Positions 5,449 through 6,391 of a stretch of DNA of 6,391 nucleotides are shown one piece after another. The notes below the pieces were generated by a model. That model saw nothing but the letters and a program-made list of their open reading frames with translations. It did no database searches and was not told the origin of the DNA. A program made the position numbers and the translations under genes. The stretch's first letter is position 1. Every line of letters begins with the position of its first letter. Where the stretch lies: positions 1-6,391 of the forward strand of contig JACCUV010000098.1 of assembly GCA_013698495.1 (NCBI GenBank). Direction: 5' to 3'. This DNA comes from Chloroflexia bacterium (GTDB lineage: Bacteria; Chloroflexota; Chloroflexia; Thermomicrobiales; UBA6265).

Positions 5449-6391
5449 ACGCGCCAGGCACGTCCGAATTCAGTATTTGGAACAGCACTGGCCGTCTGGG
5501 TGTCGAACTCGACAGCCAATCCGGTCTTCCGCTGGCGTTGTCGACGCGATTTTCACCAGATCGAGAGCAGCGCTTCCCTTTCCAGTTGGCCGCTACTTTG
5601 ATCACCGAAGGCGATGAAATTGAGGACAATCCCTTCGGGCTCGCCTACGCAAACACAGTCGATCTCTCCGACTTCAGGCTGAGTTCACGCGCACTCCTTC
5701 ACGACTTCGAGGGGTTCGACGAAGTCCACACCGTCTCGACCGAAGTTGATGGCTGGGCAGTCGATTGGGACTATCGGTTCCGGCAAAGCGCGCCGCGTCT
5801 CGAAGTCCAGGTCATCTTGTCCCCAACAAATGGTCGCAATCTGGGAACACTGCGCAATTTGCATTTTCAGATCGATTTCGCCCCGAACGATCTTCCCAAC
5901 TGGACGATCGAGGCGCCGGGTTCGCAGATGCGGCCCGGCATTCCCGCGGATTCCGTAGCCGAACGATTCGCCGTCAGCGAGGCGTGCTTCAGCGGGTCGG
6001 GCGTTGTCCTCTTCCAGCAGCCGGATCGACGAACATCGGTGTTGGTGTGGCCATTTTCACGCACCGAACACGCCTACAACTACATCCAGAGTGTCGATGG
6101 CGCCGCTCGATTTTCAATCGAATCCGGGTTGGCGGGACGGATCGGCCAGGGGGAACGACTCCGGTATGGAAGCTTCGAGATCGACGTCTTCGACGAGACG
6201 TGGGAGGAGCTCCGGCCCGTCGCCCACTCCTGGTTCACGTCCCTTGGCATCTCACGCCCAGTTGACACGGCGCCGTGGATTCCGGGCTCCACGATATTCG
6301 AAGTGCAGATCGGGACATCGATGTTCTGGAAGGGGTTCGAGTACAGCCCGTATCCGACCATGCGCGATCTCCTCAACGATGTGGAGCGAAT
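5445..6391 (+). CDS. Uncharacterised protein, possible glycoside-hydrolase-like, 3' partial
   Basis: The frame stays open for 315 codons from ATG 5445 to the window edge, without a stop. The ATG overlaps the enolase stop (ATGA) and has no clear Shine-Dalgarno, so translation is probably coupled to the enolase gene. I do not recognise the family with certainty. The N-terminus has no signal peptide or membrane segment, so the protein is likely cytoplasmic. Residues 1 to about 250 are rich in alternating strand-like stretches with many Trp, Phe and Tyr (for example W-A-V-D-W-D-Y at 104-110 and V-L-V-W-P-F at 199-204), suggesting a beta-sandwich. A linker ending H-S-W-F-T-S-L-G-I is followed by STIFEVQIG (282-290) and Y-S-P-Y-P-T-M-R-D-L-L-N-D-V-E-R. 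This resembles the first strand and helix of a TIM-barrel glycosidase such as the alpha-amylase type (Y-E-V-H-I-G). Glycosidase function is therefore a low-confidence inference; presence of a real gene is secure from length, coupling and codon style. Confidence 0.8.
   Translation, partial: MNAPGTSEFSIWNSTGRLGVELDSQSGLPLALSTRFSPDREQRFPFQLAATLITEGDEIEDNPFGLAYANTVDLSDFRLSSRALLHDFEGFDEVHTVSTEVDGWAVDWDYRFRQSAPRLEVQVILSPTNGRNLGTLRNLHFQIDFAPNDLPNWTIEAPGSQMRPGIPADSVAERFAVSEACFSGSGVVLFQQPDRRTSVLVWPFSRTEHAYNYIQSVDGAARFSIESGLAGRIGQGERLRYGSFEIDVFDETWEELRPVAHSWFTSLGISRPVDTAPWIPGSTIFEVQIGTSMFWKGFEYSPYPTMRDLLNDVER

Noticed and set aside
5765..6265. Plus-strand open frame of 166 codons near the right end
   Set aside because: It lies out of phase inside the continuous frame that begins at 5445, which has better composition and is coupled to the enolase gene.

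Overview
The window holds one strand-uniform, tightly packed carbohydrate-use locus. All six genes lie on the + strand, and the gaps between them are 109 bases or shorter. In order they are: the 3' part of an extracellular solute-binding protein, two MalF/MalG-type ABC permeases, a FadR-type GntR regulator, an enolase-superfamily sugar-acid dehydratase-like enzyme, and the first 315 codons of a large protein that runs off the right edge. The last gene is open to the window end. It starts inside the stop codon of the enolase gene (ATGA overlap).

The DNA is GC-rich, roughly 60 % by eye, and uses GTG as well as ATG starts. Regulator and catabolic enzymes are interleaved with a family-1 sugar transporter. 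This arrangement is common in GC-rich soil or thermophile-related bacteria; Chloroflexota (Thermomicrobia-like) is my best guess from protein style, but nothing in the window proves it. There are no rRNA or tRNA genes, mobile elements or CRISPR repeats.

Layout: 1-1207 binding protein (5' end missing); 1208-1282 intercistronic gap with a strong perfect hairpin; 1283-2233 permease 1; 2234-2291 gap with a smaller hairpin; 2292-3176 permease 2; 3177-3236 gap with an inverted repeat that overlaps the ribosome binding site of the regulator; 3237-4016 GntR/FCD regulator; 4017-4125 leader of the enolase gene with a related but weaker inverted repeat; 4126-5448 enolase-superfamily enzyme; 5445-6391 beginning of a probable glycosidase-like protein.

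Inferred working model: the binding protein captures an oligosaccharide or sugar acid outside the cell and the two permeases import it. No ATPase gene is present here, so a shared MsiK-like ATPase elsewhere would be needed. The last protein, which lacks a signal peptide, may process the imported sugar in the cytoplasm. The enolase-superfamily enzyme probably dehydrates an acid sugar to a 2-keto-3-deoxy product, and the FadR-type protein probably senses a carboxylated intermediate. The points most worth a second look are the Asp-to-Glu change at the first metal ligand of the enolase-like enzyme, the uncharacterised last gene, and the paired inverted repeats before the regulator and the enzyme.
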